64,000 bases of DNA from Paratinospora sagittata (taxonomy: Eukaryota > Streptophyta > Magnoliopsida > Ranunculales > Menispermaceae). The position numbers and the translations under genes were made by a program. Positions 48,063 to 59,971 of the stretch are shown piece by piece. The DNA lies in NCBI GenBank assembly GCA_035771175.1, contig CM069598.1:14490539-14554538 (forward strand). Direction: 5' to 3'. Every line of letters begins with the position of its first letter. The first letter of the stretch is position 1. A model generated the notes under the pieces. That model had not been told where the DNA came from and made no database searches. It saw only the letters and a program-made list of their open reading frames with translations.

Positions 48063-49416
48063 CTCTCACATCTGATTTTCCCACTTCCAGGTTTACTCTT
48101 CATTATCGTGGAACTGCCATTTGACTCAAACTAAAGGAATTTCTTTATTCCTGAGCTTTTTAATTTTGTGAGCCATAATCTGAATAGGTTGTTCCACATA
48201 AGTTGCATCCTTCCCAACTTTAATTTGAGAAATATCAACCGTAGGTACATGATCCGGGTCTGCATTCTACATCCTCAACATAGACACATGAAATACATCA
48301 TGGACTCTAGCAAGTTGAGATGGTAGAGCAATCATGTATGCCAAAGGACCTATTCTCTCAAGGATCTTAAATGGCCCAATAAAACGAGGAGAAAGTTTTC
48401 CTTTCACACCAAATCTCATATGCCCTTTCTGTGAAAGACTTTCAATAAAACTTGATCTCCCACCACAAACTCTAATGGCCTGTGTCGTCTGTCGAAGTAA
48501 CTCTTTTGCCGATCCTGAGCTGCCTTTAACGTGGATCTCTGTCCAACTCAATCAAAATAAGAACTCCATGAAGACTCACAATCTCTCGAAGGTATAATCT
48601 ACTCAATCAGTCCATGAAATCCTTGGTGTTCATCGACAAGAAATGTGTAGATTTCGTGAGCCTATCAACAATAACCCAAATGGCATCATACCTATCCTGA
48701 GACCTAGGAAGTCCCATAATAAAAACCATCATAATGTGCTCCCATTTCCATTCCGAAATAGGTAATGATTGCATTTGTCCTCCAGGCCTTTGGTGTTCAT
48801 CTTTCACCGGCTGACACACTCCACACTTTCGAACATACTCAGCTATGTCCTTCCTCATCCCATGCCACCAGACTGTATGTTTCATATCATGGTAACTCTT
48901 GGTCGCTCCGGGGTAAATAGTATATTGTGATCTATGTGCCTCTCGGAGTAATTCATTTCTCAACTCTGGATCATATGGAATCCATAGTCTCCTTGAAATC
49001 TCAGAAAGCCATCTGTATCTCTCGACCAATCAACACGATCAACACTGTCAGCCCAAGCATCAAACATCCCAAAATCTGGACTATGCTGTTGTAGATATTT
49101 GATCCTCTAAATATGAGTGTCCGGCAGCTGTGCTCGCACCTGAGCACAAACATCCAAAGATGGTTCAACATAACGTATACTCATCATCGAGATCCTCTCC
49201 AATAATCGCCACTCATGGGCCATATGATAAGTTATAACGCCTGTTTCAGCCCATTTCCTGCTCAATGCATCGACAACATTGGCTTTCCCAGGATGATACT
49301 CCAATGCAAAGTCATAATCCTTAAGAAATTCAAGCCATCTACGTTGTCTCATATTCAATTCCTTCTAATCAAACAAGTACTTCAGACATACAATATGAAC
49401 CTCTCACCATATAAAT
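48062..49416 (-). pseudogene. Gypsy RNase H and integrase remnants, minus strand
   Basis: In minus-strand order: the RNase H end [20 protein letters not shown] with [14 protein letters not shown] (49358-49107, one residue lost in VVADALS), the integrase zinc finger (HRSQYTIYPGATKSYHD ... CGVCQ) and core start (WEHIMMVFIMGLP, where catalytic D is V) at 49029-48607, a deletion of most of the core, then the C-terminus GHMRFGVKGKLSPRFIGPF to [11 protein letters not shown] (48551-48267) and the chromodomain-like tail down to about 48062. Clearly inactive. It is split on its upstream side by a solo LTR. Confidence 0.9.
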
Positions 49417-52250
49417 TGTGACACCCCGAAAATTATTTCATCTAGCCCATAACCCAATTTCATTTTGCCCAAACTTTATGTGTTGCCTTGATATGTTTGG
49501 TTTTTGTTTGATGGTTGTGTAATTTTTGTATATTTGATGCTTGATAATGTATATAAATATGTGCATTATAAATTGAATATGGGTCATGTTAAATTAAAGT
49601 ATAATGCATATGTTATTATTTATGCATGAGCCCATTAAACCATGAATTGATATGGGTTAAGATTGATTGAATAAAAGGATAAATGAGAATGAAAATTTGG
49701 TGTATTAGATGGATTGGACATTTAAAATACATGCAAGCATAAGATTGGTTAAAGTACATGTGGTTGGTATGAGTAGTATGAGACCAACACATGTCAAATT
49801 GGTGCATGAAAATGGACAAGTGTCCCATGCCCCATTTCTCTTCTCCAACACATGTCAAGTTGGTGCATGAGACCAACACATGTCAAGTTGATGCATGAGA
49901 ATGGACAAGTGTCCCATGCCCCATTTCTCTTCTCCAATACACGTCAAGTTGGTGTATGAGATCAACACATGTCAAGTTGGTGCATGAAAGTGGACAAGTG
50001 TCCCATGCCCACTTCTCTTCTCCAAGGAATTCCTAGAGAGTGAGGTGAGTGGAGGGAAAGGAATAAAGAAGAGAAAGGAAAGAAGAAGAAAAAGAAAGAG
50101 GAAGTCGCTTTGAGGAAAGTCTCAGCAAACGTTTTCATCAAAGTGTTGGATCTTGGTGCTATATGGTCAGATTGATCTCAAACCTTTTCAGCAAGTTCGT
50201 ATCTTATAGGTATTCATTCTGGTCAGTGGAGATCTTGATTGGAGTTTTCGTTTGAAAGATATAACCTCCCAAACTAAGGTGGTTGGAAAGTTTGGATTTC
50301 TTGCGCAGTTTCGATCAAATTATATATCTCCTAAATCTACCGTTGGATGGATATGATATTTGATAAGGTGGTTTATAACTAAGTTTTTTAAATTATAAAC
50401 GGTGGAGATGTTGATGGGTTAAGTTGTTTGTGTGATATAGTCATCTGAGGTCGAGTATTTTCAGCAGAAAAGGAGAAATTGCCTGATTAGAGACTTGTTC
50501 ATCAAGGAGGCTTATCTTTTTGGTCCACCGTTGGATTGAGCTGATTTTTGGACAGAAGGTTTGTCTCTTAACATATTTCAATCTGTAAGGTTGATTTTGT
50601 GATTAAATTTTTCTGTTGGTAGATTGATACATCTGAACAGAATATTAAATGAAAAATTTGTAGGGTTGTTCGTATTAGACCTAAATTTAGAATATGAACT
50701 TAGACCTTTCCAAATAGCTTGCATGTCAACTATGTTGACCTAGTTGCCATTGTTCATGAACCCATGATGAAAAATCAGTGATATACATGGTTGAACATGG
50801 TGACCTAGTGTAAATAGGCAACATGGCCTAAGTATGAAAATTTTCATATTTTAGGGCTTTTGATGCTTTTGGCCTAGAATCATTGAATTGATGCAATTTA
50901 TGTCTAATTAAGCCTGATTAGGGTTGATTATGCTACTGATTTGGTGGTTGTAACCATATCATGGGTTAGGCCTACTTGTGATCAAGTGACCCAATTTGGG
51001 CATGTTTATGCCTAAGGAATTGAAAATCAGTATTTTTGATTAATTGAATGGTTTATGAATGAGAACTATGCATTAGAGGCTTAAGCCATGTGATTTGAGT
51101 TGAATGATGAGATTAGATGAGATTTAGGCCTATTGTCTATATGTGAGTTGATTTAGGGTTGATGTGTAATGTCTATGTGATTGAGCATAGAAATTGATGT
51201 ATGGTTGGATATTGATGAATGTTTCACGACCTTGATTGGGTTGATTCGATTTGGTGTCCGTGTGTGGTTAGATACTCTCGCGAGGCTTGGTTGTGAGTAG
51301 ACTTCATTTATGATTATATATTTTATGTCATCATATCACTTATATATATTATATGTTGAAAGCATGAATGTATCCTAATGTTTTGAATGATGCATTGATT
51401 TGAGAAAACCTTATGACTTTGGTTGGGCCCATCTACCTGGCTAATAGGGGGACTTAACCTTGTCATAGGAGGGTTTTAAAAAAGGAAATATTTGAGAATG
51501 AGAACGGTACGGTGAAATAGACTTGCACTAGTAACCCCAAATCAACATGATTGGGGATGAGAACGGTACGGTGAAATAGACGTGCACTAGTAACCCCAAT
51601 ACATGTGGAATGTGGATCCAAATTGATAAGCTTTTACTTGCATTGAACTTATTGTAAATGCTTGATATCTATATGTTATGAGCTTTTAATCATGCTACAC
51701 ATTGACATGCATACATGATATTTATTGATGAGTATTGATAGCATATTTGAATTCTATTCACTGGGCATCGTTTGCTCACCCTCATTTTCCTCTTTCAGGT
51801 TCTTCTGTCCCAAATAAGGGCAAAGGAGTAGTCATATCTTGAGGGCCTTGCCGGCGAGAGAATTCAAGGCCTCGATGTGAGTTGAGAGGCATTTTGATTG
51901 AACTGTGTTTTAAATTATGAAGTATTATATTTTGGACTATGTAATTATAACACTTACCACATTATAGTATGGGTGAGTTGGGACTTGTTAGATAGACCAT
52001 GTGGGCATATGAAGATTTTATTTATGGTTCATTTTTATGGATTATCTCTTGTCTTGGATGATTAATACGGTTGGTAGTTTTGCTTAGTACCTTTTTATAT
52101 TATGTTGTTGTTTGGGATAAGGCTCGTAGGGTCTCAACCACCTCATGGGGGTTGAGGAGTGGTTGGAGATGCCTACGTCGGGCGTCCCGCCCCGGCATTC
52201 CTCACTCCATCCCTTGCGGGGTTGGTGGTCCGGGGTGCGGGGTCGCCACA
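49417..52250 (+). mobile_element. Solo LTR of the copy 1/copy 2 gypsy family, 2834 bp
   Basis: Starts TGTGACACCCCG and ends GGGTCGCCACA with target duplication TAAAT (49412-49416 and 52251-52255). It is diverged from the LTRs of copies 1 and 2, with extra 60-bp-scale repeats near 49790-49990 (TGTCAAGTTGGTGCATGA motifs) and its own 55-bp pair near 51490-51600. It has no deletion like that of copy 2. It lies inside the minus-strand RNase H remnant, so it is younger than that element. Confidence 0.92.
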
Positions 52251-52337
52251 TAAATAATGTCTCCAAAGCTTTAGAGCAAAAACTACTGCTACTAATTCTA
52301 AATCATGAACTGGGTAATTCTTCTCATGCACTTAGAA
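52251..52337 (-). pseudogene. Gypsy RNase H fragment beyond the solo LTR
   Basis: The minus strand reads [19 protein letters not shown] and WRHYL, continuing the frame interrupted at 49416. The remnant ends near 52337 where LTR sequence begins. Confidence 0.8.
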
Positions 52338-52785
52338 TACACTTAGAATAATTATGTATGTGGTCATAATGCTGGAAATTGATCATTTGTGTATGAAATT
52401 GGTTCATTTTAGGTGTATGTGAATCAATTGGCCAATTGGAATGTAAATGGTCTGTGTAATTAGCAAGTGAATTGGTTGTGAGTATTTCTCACCTTGGTTC
52501 TCCATTATGGCATTTTATATATGAAAAAAAAAATTGATATTAAATGATATGCATCTTATAATATATATGCATAACGTTTATGATCATGGCATATGGGTTT
52601 TCTTGTATTGTATTTGCATTCATGGAATGGTTTTACCTTCGGACATTGTGCATGCTTTGGGCATTTTGGATTGAATGCCTTAAGGCGATTTATACCATTT
52701 ATTTCTTGTTTTTCGGGAAGGATGATACGGGTTCTACCTTGGTATGGACTTTTCCATTAAGAACGTAAGAGTTATGGTTCGGGCG
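52338..52785 (+). repeat. Gypsy LTR fragment, plus strand, first part
   Basis: 52340-52480 is the reverse complement of about 46125-46260. The remainder continues the LTR until the insertion of gypsy copy 2 at GGGCG and resumes at 62441. Confidence 0.65.
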
Positions 52786-55254
52786 TGTGACGCCCCGAAA
52801 ATTATTTCATCTAGCCCATAACCCAATTGTATTTTGCCCAAACTCTATGTGTTGCCTTGATATGTTTGGTGTTTGTTTAATGTTTGTATAGTTAATGCTT
52901 GATAATGTATATAAAAATATGTATCATAAATTGTATATGAGTCATGTTAAATTAAAGTTTAATGCATATGTTATTATTTATGCATGGGCTCATTAAACCA
53001 TGAATTGATATGGGTTAGGATTGATGGAATAAAAGGATAAATGAAATTGAAGATTTGGTGTATTAAATGGATTGGACATTTAAAATACATGTGGTTGTTA
53101 TGGGTAGTATGAGACCAACACATGTGAAGGTTGGTGCATGAAAGTGGACAAGTGTCCAATGCCCACTTGTCTTCTTCAAGGAAGTGCTAGAATGAGTGGA
53201 GGGAACCAAGGAGAGGAAAACAAGGAGAGAATCAAGGAGAGAATCAAGGAGGGAATCAAGGAAGTGCTAGAAAGAGGTGAGTGGAGAGAAAAGAAAGAAG
53301 AAGAGAGAAAAGAAGAGAAAGGAAAGAAGAAGAGAAAGAAGGAGAGAGTTGCAGGAGTAAGAACCCTGCGAGATTTTCATCAAAGAAGTGGATCTTTGGA
53401 ATTTACAGTCAGATTGAGCTCAAATTTTGTCAGCACGTTCGTAGCTTATGGTTCTTCATTCTGGTCGGTGGAGATCTTGATCAGAGGTTTCTTCTAAGAG
53501 ATCTAACCTCTCAAACAAAGCTGGCCGGAAAGTCTGGATTTCTCGCACTGTTTCGCTCAAACTTATAGATCTCCTAAATCTACCGTTAGATGGTTATCAA
53601 ATTTGGGTATGTAGTTTATAACTGATATTTATACATTCTGAACGGTGGAGATCGTAATTAGAAGCTTGTGCTAAGAGATACCTAGTTGCCATTGTGGATG
53701 AACCCATGATGCAAAATCAGTGATATACATGGCTGAACATGGTGACCTAGTGTAAATCGACAATATGGCCTAAGTATGGAAAATTTCATATTTTAGGGCT
53801 TTTGATGATTTTGGCTTAGAATCATTGAATTGATGCAACTTATGTTTAATTAAGCATGATTAGGGTTGATTATGCTACTGATTTGGTGGTTGTGACCATA
53901 TCATGGGTTAGGCCTACTTGTGATCAAGTGACCCAAATTTGGACATGTTTATGCCTAAGCAATTGAAAATCAGTATTTTTGATTAATAGAATGGTTTATG
54001 AATGAGAACTATGCATTAGAGGCCTAAGTCATGTGATTTGAGTTGAATGATGGGATTAAATGGGATTTAGGCCTATTAATTATATGTGGGCTGATTTAGG
54101 GTTGATTTGTAATGTCTATGTAATTGAGCATAGAAATTGATGTATGGTAGGATATTGATGTATGTTTCAGGATCTTGATTGGGTTGATTCGGTTTGGTGG
54201 TCGTGTGTGATTAAATACTCTCGCGAGGCTTGGTTGTGAGTAGGCTTCACTTATGATTATATCATTTATGTCATCATATCACTTATATATATTGTATGTT
54301 GAAAGCATGAATGTGTTCTAATGTTTTGAATGATGCATTGATTTGAGAAAACCTTATGACTTTGGTTGGGCCCATCTATCTGGCTAATAGGGGGACTTGA
54401 CCTTGTCATAGGAGGGTTTTAAGAAGGAAATGATTGGGATCAACGGCACGGTGAAATAGACGTGGACTAGTAACCCAAGTAAACATGATTGGGATCAACG
54501 GCACGGTGAAATAGACGTGGACTAGTAACCCAAGGCATGTGGAATGTGGATCCAAATTGATAAACTTTTACTTGCATCGAACTTATTATAAATGCTTGAT
54601 ATCTATATGTTATGAGCTTTTAATCATGCTACACATTGACATGCATACATGGTTTTTATTGATGAGTATTGATAGCATATTTGAATTCTATTCACTGGGC
54701 ATCGTTGGCTCACCCTCATTTTCCTCTTTCAGGTCCTTCTGTCCCGAATAAGGGCAAGGGAGTAGTCATATCTTGAGGGCCTTGCCTGCGAGAGAATCCA
54801 AGTCCTCTATGTGAGTTGAGAGGCATTTTGATTGAATTGTGTTTTATATTATGAAGTATTATATTTTGGATTATGTAATTATAATACTTACCACATTTTA
54901 GTATGGGTGAGTTGGGACTCGTTAGATAGACCATGTGGGCACATGACGTTTTTTTTTATTTGTACCCACAATTTTGGACTTTATGTGTATGTCAATTTTT
55001 AATGGACTGTAGGAATTATGATTTTATTTATGGTTCATTTTTATGGATTATCTCGTCTTTGATGATTAATACAGTGGGTAGTTTTGTTTAGTACCTTTTG
55101 ATATTATGTCGTTGTTTGAGATAAGGCTCGTAGGGTCTCAACCACCTCACGGGAGTTGAGGAGTGGTCGGAGATGCCTACGCCGGGCGTCCCGCCCCGGC
55201 ATTCCGCATGCCATTCCCTGTGGGGTTGGTGGTCCGGGGCGCGAGGTCGCCACA
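52786..55254 (+). repeat. 5' LTR of gypsy copy 2
   Basis: TGTGACGCCCCG to GAGGTCGCCACA, 2469 bp. It lacks 482 bp present in copy 1's LTR (between AGCTTGTGCTAAGAGATA and CCTAGTTGCC, joined near 53680). Confidence 0.95.
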
Positions 55255-55256
55255 GT

Positions 55257-55269
55257 TGGTATCAGAGCC
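55257..55269 (+). other. Primer binding site of gypsy copy 2
   Basis: TGGTATCAGAGCC, complementary to the 3' end of initiator methionine tRNA, two bases after the LTR. Confidence 0.9.
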
Positions 55270-55407
55270 TGATTTTACTAGGTTTGGTCTATGTATTGGA
55301 CTTAGATGACTTTGACCTAGGAATTGTGTGAGAGATTTAGGTGATTAAAAAGCTTAAAGGAACTAACTTAAAAGCCTTACTATCATATTTTCTGTGTATT
55401 ATATGAT

Positions 55408-58400
55408 ATGGGTAGTTATGAGGCGGGCACTAGTGGGGCTGAGGCTAGTGGAGCTGCAGGGGCAGCAGGACCTCAAATGGTTGTACCTCAGCCTATACCT
55501 ACACCTGCTCCTAATGTTGTGGAGAACCCCACTGATCGGCGGATCAGACTGCTAGAGAAGTTCATGAAGTTAAAGCCTAAGGAATTCACTGGTGGGGTTG
55601 ACTTGAAGAAGGCCGAAGATTGGCTGAAGAATGTCGAGAAGATTAGTCGCTCCTTAGAGCTTGATGAGGAGTCTCAGGTCCTATGTGCTGCTCACACACT
55701 GGAGAGTGATGCAGAGGATTGGTGGCTTTCAGTGTTGGATACACAGGGGACAGTGAAGAGTTGGGACACCTTCAAACGGTTGTTCTTACAGGCTTACGTT
55801 CCAGAGACTGAGAGACAGGCTAAGCAACTCGAGTTTTTGAATCTCGCACAGGGCACCATGTCAGTCAGGGAGTACGAGCTCAGATTTAGGCAGCTCGCAG
55901 TTTATGCTCCTGGGTTAGTTCAGACACCGAGTGATAAGATTATGAGGTTCTCTTTGAACCTAAGGCCTGCGATCCGACAGGCCTTGTCTGTGACGAAGAT
56001 GACTGATTTTGCCACAGTGGTCCAGAGGGCCAAACAGTATGAGTTGGCTGAGCGGGTTGATGGCATGTCTACACAGGCAGCTTCGGGTGTACAGACTTCA
56101 CAGGCAGAGTCCGGGGGACAGTTTAAAATTCCATGGAAGAAGGGAAACTGGGGAAAGAAGAGAAAGTTTTATGGAGGAGCACAGTCCGAGGGTGCTCAGA
56201 GTAAGACATCCGAGGTTCAGACTGGTATGATGGTCTCACCAGTGGTTTCCTCTCCTGTCCCTATTCCTACTCAGGCACCGAGTGCACCAAGACCCCCATT
56301 CCCACAGACTGCTGGCCGAGGCAGAGGTAGAGGCCGAGGAAGTTATGTGACGACATCTCAGACTGGGTCATTTGCGCCCAGGGCTCCATTCTTATGTTTT
56401 CATTGTGGGCAGGCTGGGCATAGGAAGCTCGAGTGTCCGAATTTTCAGAGAGCTCAGGGATTTGTGCAGCAGTCCAGTGCCAGAGAGACAGCGAAGGCAG
56501 CTACTGAGCCAGACCCGACAGCATCCAGGACTTTGGTGGAAGGTACTCTTATTATTTGTGGTACTTCTATGCATGTATTATTTGATGCTGGTTCTACATT
56601 ATCATTCATATCTGGACGTATGGTAGATAGTTTGCATTTGACTCCCATTAGGGCTAGTACATGGTTAGTGGTGAGTACTGTAGCTGGGGAAAGGATCTAC
56701 CCGAACATGATTTGTAGCCAGTGTGTGGTTCAGATTGGTGATGTTGAGATGCCTATTGACTTTCGAGTCCTAGAGTTTTTAGAGGTTGATGCAATTCTAG
56801 GGATGGATTGGCTCGCAGCTTATCATGCAGTTATCGACTGTTTCACGAAGAGAATCATTTTTCAGATCCCCGGACACCCAATGTTTACACTACAGGGTAG
56901 AGCTTCAGACCAGACAGTCACAAGGGGTAGATTTGTGACTGATGGAGATAGGGAGATTTTGGCTGGGTTAGTACCTAATGAGGAAGAGACTAGTGAGGTG
57001 ATACTTGAGGATATTGCCATTGTTAGGGACTTTGAAGATGTGTTCCCTGCGGATCTTCCAGGATTACCACCGAAGCGAGAGATCGATTTCATTATTGAAC
57101 TAGTCCCTGGCACGAAGCCTATCTCCATGGCACCATATAGAATGGCGCCAGCCGAGTTGAAAGAGTTGCAGAAACAGCTCGAGGAGTTATTGGCTAAAGG
57201 CTTTATTTGCCCGAGTGTGTCACCCTGGGGAGCTCCAGTTCTTTTTGTGAAAAAGAAAGATGGGAGCTTGCGGTTGTGCATCGACTATCGCCAATTGAAC
57301 AGGATGACCATCAAGAACAAGTATCCTCTCCCAAGGATTGATGACTTGTTTGATCAGTTGAGGGGAGCGAGGTATTTTTCAAAGATTGATTTGCGCTCCG
57401 GGTATCATCAACTGAGGATCAGGGAGGAGGATGTGCCTAAGACGGCATTCAGAACCCGCTATGGACATTATGAGTTCCTTGTGATGCCATTTGGTGTGAC
57501 TAATGCACCAGCGATGTTCATGGATCTGATGCAGAGGGTCTTTAGGCAGTATCTGGATAAGTTTGTCATCGTCTTCATTGATGACATATTGGTGTATTCC
57601 AAGACTCGAGCTGAGCATGAGGAACACCTTAGAGTGACTTTGCAAACCCTGAGAGAGCATAGGCTATATGCAAAGCTGAGCAAGTGCGAATTTTGGATCA
57701 CCGAAGTGAAGTTCTTAGGTCATGTGGTGAGTTCTGAGGGGATTTCAGTTGATCCGTCTAAGGTTGAAGCCATTATCAGTTGGCCTAGGCCTACCACAGT
57801 GACCGAGATCAGGAGCTTTCTTGGGTTAGCTGGTTACTATAGGAGATTCGTTCAGGGATTCTCCAAGATAGCTACGCCTATGACTAGGCTCACCCAGAAA
57901 GATGTGTCATTTGCATGGACCGAGGAGTGTGAGAATGCCTTTTTAGAGCTGAAGAAAAGATTGACATCTACGCCAGTGTTGATTTTGCCAGAGCCTGATC
58001 AGGAGTTGGTTATCTATACTGATGCCTCTCGCATCGGCTTAGGTTGCGTGTTGATGCAGAAGGATAGGGTCATTGCTTATGCATCGAGGCAGTTGAAGGT
58101 GCATGAAAAGAACTACCCTGTTCATGACTTAGAACTGGCCGCAGTGGTTTTTGCTTTGAAGATTTGGAGGCATTATCTCTATGGTGAGAGATTCACTCTG
58201 TATTCTGACCATAAGAGCCTCAAGTACTTGTTCTCTCAGAAGGAATTGAACATGAGACAGAGAAGGTGGTTGGAGCTCCTCAAAGACTATGATTTTACAT
58301 TGGAATACCACCCAGGTAAAGCCAATGTAGTGGCTGATGCGTTGAGCAGGAAGCGGGTAGAGACAGTTATGGTAGCACGCCAGATGTCTCATGAGTGGAG

Positions 58401-59928
58401 ACTACTTGAGGCGGCTACGGTTATGAGTGTATGTGCTACTCCTTCAGATCAGATTGTGATATGTGCTCAAATGAGAGCTCAGCCTACACAAGTCCAGGAG
58501 GTAATTGACCAACAGAGACTTGACGTTGATTATGGGATATACAAGTCTTGGGCTGAGAGCAGTGATTTTACTGATTGGCACTTGTCATCTGATGGTGCCT
58601 TGAGATTTAGGGGACGTTTATGGGTTCCCACAGATCCACGACTTAGACAGAGTGTTCTCCAAGAGGCTCACAGATCTCATTATGCTATTCATCCTGGCGG
58701 AACCAAGATGTATCATGATATGAAAAGAATGTATTGGTGGCCCGACATGAAGAGAGAAATAGCTCAGTTCATTCAGAGGTGTGAAATCTGTCAAAGAGTC
58801 AAAGCTGAGCATCAGAGGCCTGGAGGGCAGATGCAACCGCTTGCCATTCCTGAGTGGAAATGGGAGCATGTCACTATGGATTTTGTTGTGGGATTACCCA
58901 ACACCCCGAGGAGACATAATGCTGTTTGGGTTATTATTGATCGCTTGACCAAGTCTGCTCACTTTCTACCGGTGAACACTAGGGATTCTATGGACAAGCT
59001 GAGCAGACTCTATATGCGGGAGATAGTCAGATTACATGGAGTGCCTGTTTCGATTGTGTCAGATAGGGATCCGAGGTTTACATCGGTATTCTGGCAGGGG
59101 TTGCAGAGGCAGCTAGGCACTAGACTAGATCTCAGTACCGCTTTTCACCCCCAGACGGATGGCCAGTCTGAGAGGTTGATATCGATTTTAGAGGATATGC
59201 TTCGAGCTTGTGTCCTTGAGTCCAGTGGTAACTGGGAGGAGTACATACATTTGTGTGAGTTCGCGTACAACAATAGCTATCAGTCCAGTATTGGCATGGC
59301 TCCTTTTGAGGCATTGTATGGTCGACCCTGTAGATCTCCGATCTGTTGGACGGAGGTAGGGGATGTTGCGATGATGGGACCAGAGTTTGTACAAGAACAC
59401 ACAGAGAATATTAAGAGGATCAAGCATAATATGAAAGTAGCCCAAGACAGGCAGAAGAGTTACACTGATGCCAAGCGGAAGACCGTAGAGTTCGAGGTGG
59501 GTGACCAAGTTTTATTGAAGGTCTCACCTCAGAAGGGCCAAACTAGATTTGGGATAAAAGGCAAGCTCGCTCCGAGATTTATTGGGCCGTTCGAGGTTTT
59601 AGAACGAATTGGCCCCGTCGCTTACCGATTAGCCTTGCCACCTCAGTTAGCAGCAGTCCACAATGTCTTTCACGTGTCAATGCTGAGAGTATACAAGAGT
59701 GATTTTGATCACGTCTTGGACTGGAAAAACATTGAACTGAGGCAGGATGAGACTTATGATGAGGAACCTATTCAGATACTTGACCGGAAGGTCCAGAGGT
59801 TACGTAACCGTGAGATTCCGATGGTTAAGGTGAGATGGCAGTTCCATGGCGAGGAACAGGTTACTTGGGAGCGTGAGGACTACATGATGGAGCACTTTGC
59901 CGAGTTCATGGGCTTAGGTAATTCTTAA
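55408..59928 (+). CDS. Gypsy gag-pol polyprotein, 1506 residues, unbroken
   Basis: Domains by residue: Gag about 50-215 ([16 protein letters not shown]), basic linker with GRGRGRGRG 304-312, zinc knuckle [14 protein letters not shown] 330-343, protease around 392-402 ([12 protein letters not shown]) with LGMDWL 464-469, reverse transcriptase about 560-780 with FIDD 723-726, RNase H about 860-985 (D872, E909, D934), integrase with HHCC finger (H1091, H1095, C1125, C1128) and catalytic D1158, D1219, E1255 (35 residues between the last two), the [15 protein letters not shown] block from about 1381, and a chromodomain-like end ([18 protein letters not shown]). Gag and Pol are in one frame with no shift. 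The product would assemble particles, copy the RNA and insert the cDNA into host DNA. The protease reads DAG rather than the usual DSG or DTG. Confidence 0.96.
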   Translation: MGSYEAGTSGAEASGAAGAAGPQMVVPQPIPTPAPNVVENPTDRRIRLLEKFMKLKPKEFTGGVDLKKAEDWLKNVEKISRSLELDEESQVLCAAHTLESDAEDWWLSVLDTQGTVKSWDTFKRLFLQAYVPETERQAKQLEFLNLAQGTMSVREYELRFRQLAVYAPGLVQTPSDKIMRFSLNLRPAIRQALSVTKMTDFATVVQRAKQYELAERVDGMSTQAASGVQTSQAESGGQFKIPWKKGNWGKKRKFYGGAQSEGAQSKTSEVQTGMMVSPVVSSPVPIPTQAPSAPRPPFPQTAGRGRGRGRGSYVTTSQTGSFAPRAPFLCFHCGQAGHRKLECPNFQRAQGFVQQSSARETAKAATEPDPTASRTLVEGTLIICGTSMHVLFDAGSTLSFISGRMVDSLHLTPIRASTWLVVSTVAGERIYPNMICSQCVVQIGDVEMPIDFRVLEFLEVDAILGMDWLAAYHAVIDCFTKRIIFQIPGHPMFTLQGRASDQTVTRGRFVTDGDREILAGLVPNEEETSEVILEDIAIVRDFEDVFPADLPGLPPKREIDFIIELVPGTKPISMAPYRMAPAELKELQKQLEELLAKGFICPSVSPWGAPVLFVKKKDGSLRLCIDYRQLNRMTIKNKYPLPRIDDLFDQLRGARYFSKIDLRSGYHQLRIREEDVPKTAFRTRYGHYEFLVMPFGVTNAPAMFMDLMQRVFRQYLDKFVIVFIDDILVYSKTRAEHEEHLRVTLQTLREHRLYAKLSKCEFWITEVKFLGHVVSSEGISVDPSKVEAIISWPRPTTVTEIRSFLGLAGYYRRFVQGFSKIATPMTRLTQKDVSFAWTEECENAFLELKKRLTSTPVLILPEPDQELVIYTDASRIGLGCVLMQKDRVIAYASRQLKVHEKNYPVHDLELAAVVFALKIWRHYLYGERFTLYSDHKSLKYLFSQKELNMRQRRWLELLKDYDFTLEYHPGKANVVADALSRKRVETVMVARQMSHEWRLLEAATVMSVCATPSDQIVICAQMRAQPTQVQEVIDQQRLDVDYGIYKSWAESSDFTDWHLSSDGALRFRGRLWVPTDPRLRQSVLQEAHRSHYAIHPGGTKMYHDMKRMYWWPDMKREIAQFIQRCEICQRVKAEHQRPGGQMQPLAIPEWKWEHVTMDFVVGLPNTPRRHNAVWVIIDRLTKSAHFLPVNTRDSMDKLSRLYMREIVRLHGVPVSIVSDRDPRFTSVFWQGLQRQLGTRLDLSTAFHPQTDGQSERLISILEDMLRACVLESSGNWEEYIHLCEFAYNNSYQSSIGMAPFEALYGRPCRSPICWTEVGDVAMMGPEFVQEHTENIKRIKHNMKVAQDRQKSYTDAKRKTVEFEVGDQVLLKVSPQKGQTRFGIKGKLAPRFIGPFEVLERIGPVAYRLALPPQLAAVHNVFHVSMLRVYKSDFDHVLDWKNIELRQDETYDEEPIQILDRKVQRLRNREIPMVKVRWQFHGEEQVTWEREDYMMEHFAEFMGLGNS

Positions 59929-59934
59929 CCTTAA

Positions 59935-59971
59935 AACTTCGAGGACGAAGTTCATTCTAAGGTGGGTGTGA
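59935..59971 (+). other. 3' hairpin and polypurine tract of gypsy copy 2
   Basis: AACTTCGAGGACGAAGTT hairpin, then CTAAGGTGGGTGTGA just before the 3' LTR, as in copy 1. Confidence 0.75.
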
